From Comamonadaceae bacterium (GTDB lineage: Bacteria; Pseudomonadota; Gammaproteobacteria; Burkholderiales; Burkholderiaceae_C): a stretch of 33,714 nt of DNA. Below the pieces are notes generated by a model. That model saw only the letters and a list, made by a program, of their open reading frames with translations, was not told the DNA's origin and ran no database searches. How positions within the stretch are numbered: the first letter of the stretch is position 1; every line of letters starts with the position of its first letter. Where the stretch lies: NCBI GenBank assembly GCA_027486255.1, contig JAIXPL010000058.1, positions 1 through 33,714 on the forward strand, written 5' to 3'. Below, in pieces: positions 33,363-33,714 of the stretch. The position numbers and the translations under genes were made by a program.

Positions 33363-33714
33363 TTAACGCGTCGGAATTCCGCCCTTGAAATTTGCTTTGC
33401 GCAGCAGCGAATCATATTGCTGCGACATCACGTAGTTCTGTACTTGCGCCATAAAATCCATGGTGACAACTACAATAATCAATAAAGAAGTACCGCCGAA
33501 ATAGAATGGTACTTTCCACTGGGCTTGCATAAATTCCGGCAATAAACACACCAGGGTGATGTAGACTGCGCCGGCAAGTGTCAAGCGTGTCAGGATCTTG
33601 TCGATGTAACGGGCTGTCTGCTCGCCTGGACGAATCCCGGGAATGAACGCACCGCTTTTCTTCAAGTTATCTGCTGTTTCCTTGCTGTTAAACACCAGCG
33701 CTGTATAGAAGAAA
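33363..33714 (-). CDS. secY: Preprotein translocase subunit SecY, 3' part (runs off right edge)
   Basis: The last 117 codons of the Sec channel. [20 protein letters not shown] is followed by [20 protein letters not shown] (cytoplasmic loop C5 with the essential arginine) and two membrane helices ([20 protein letters not shown] and [20 protein letters not shown]). The C-terminal tail ends [15 protein letters not shown]. The frame continues past base 33714, so no start is visible. It is the upstream neighbour of infA in the spc operon and part of the low-G+C block. Confidence 0.96.
   Translation of the reverse strand, partial: FFYTALVFNSKETADNLKKSGAFIPGIRPGEQTARYIDKILTRLTLAGAVYITLVCLLPEFMQAQWKVPFYFGGTSLLIIVVVTMDFMAQVQNYVMSQQYDSLLRKANFKGGIPTR

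Overview
Most of the window (about 1 to 31,280) is G+C-rich DNA whose protein sequences (RpoA, RplQ, GlcB, SorA, Bug-type binding proteins) look like Comamonadaceae (Betaproteobacteria, Burkholderiales). The family call is from residue patterns recalled from memory; I cannot name a genus. The last ~2.4 kb (about 31,290 to 33,714; rpsD-rpsK-rpsM-rpmJ-infA-secY) is visibly less G+C-rich, and its ribosomal proteins read like Oxalobacteraceae. The change falls at the 3' end of rpsD, inside a stretch conserved between the two families. The window is therefore either a chimeric assembly or a recombination/transfer boundary in the core ribosomal operon. This is the first thing to check.

Layout. 1-1214: 5' part of argS (minus). 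1333-1533: two long palindromes with different stems and the same loop core in opposite orientation. 1572-7661 (minus): a catabolic operon, tetR-dctQ-dctM-dctP-(Gfo/Idh/MocA dehydrogenase)-aroQ-aroE-like, probably for uptake and dehydrogenation of a quinate/shikimate-like cyclic polyol acid. A 16-bp motif before dctQ recurs at the start of tetR and is a likely TetR operator. 7837-12569 (plus): an AraC regulator, a split transketolase-like ThDP enzyme (two genes), a crotonase-fold protein resembling 6-oxocamphor hydrolase (beta-diketone hydrolase), and a beta-hydroxyacid dehydrogenase. Together these look like an unassigned catabolic pathway and are the best candidate for something undescribed.

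12654-15612 (minus): a Bug/TctC periplasmic binding protein and a Tat-exported, probably lipid-anchored amidohydrolase, ending at a strong 12-bp hairpin. 15613-16055 holds no convincing gene. 16056-17611 (minus): a SorA/SorB-like sulfite:cytochrome c oxidoreductase pair. 17831-20820 (plus): L-2-haloacid dehalogenase and malate synthase G. The glyoxylate bypass enzyme may assimilate glyoxylate or C2 products, but no direct link to the dehalogenase is shown.

20893-22329 (plus): a small conserved-looking protein, an L,D-transpeptidase-like exported protein and a possible acidic microprotein. 22343-27592: a type II secretion cluster with gspC divergent from gspG-H-I-J-K-L-M; the secretin, ATPase and platform genes (gspD, E, F) are not in the window. 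27687-29312 (plus): an aryl-CoA ligase (2-aminobenzoate/benzoate type). 29460-29536 (minus): initiator tRNA-Met. 29707-33714 (minus): rplQ, rpoA, then the foreign-looking rpsD, rpsK, rpsM, rpmJ, infA and the 3' end of secY.
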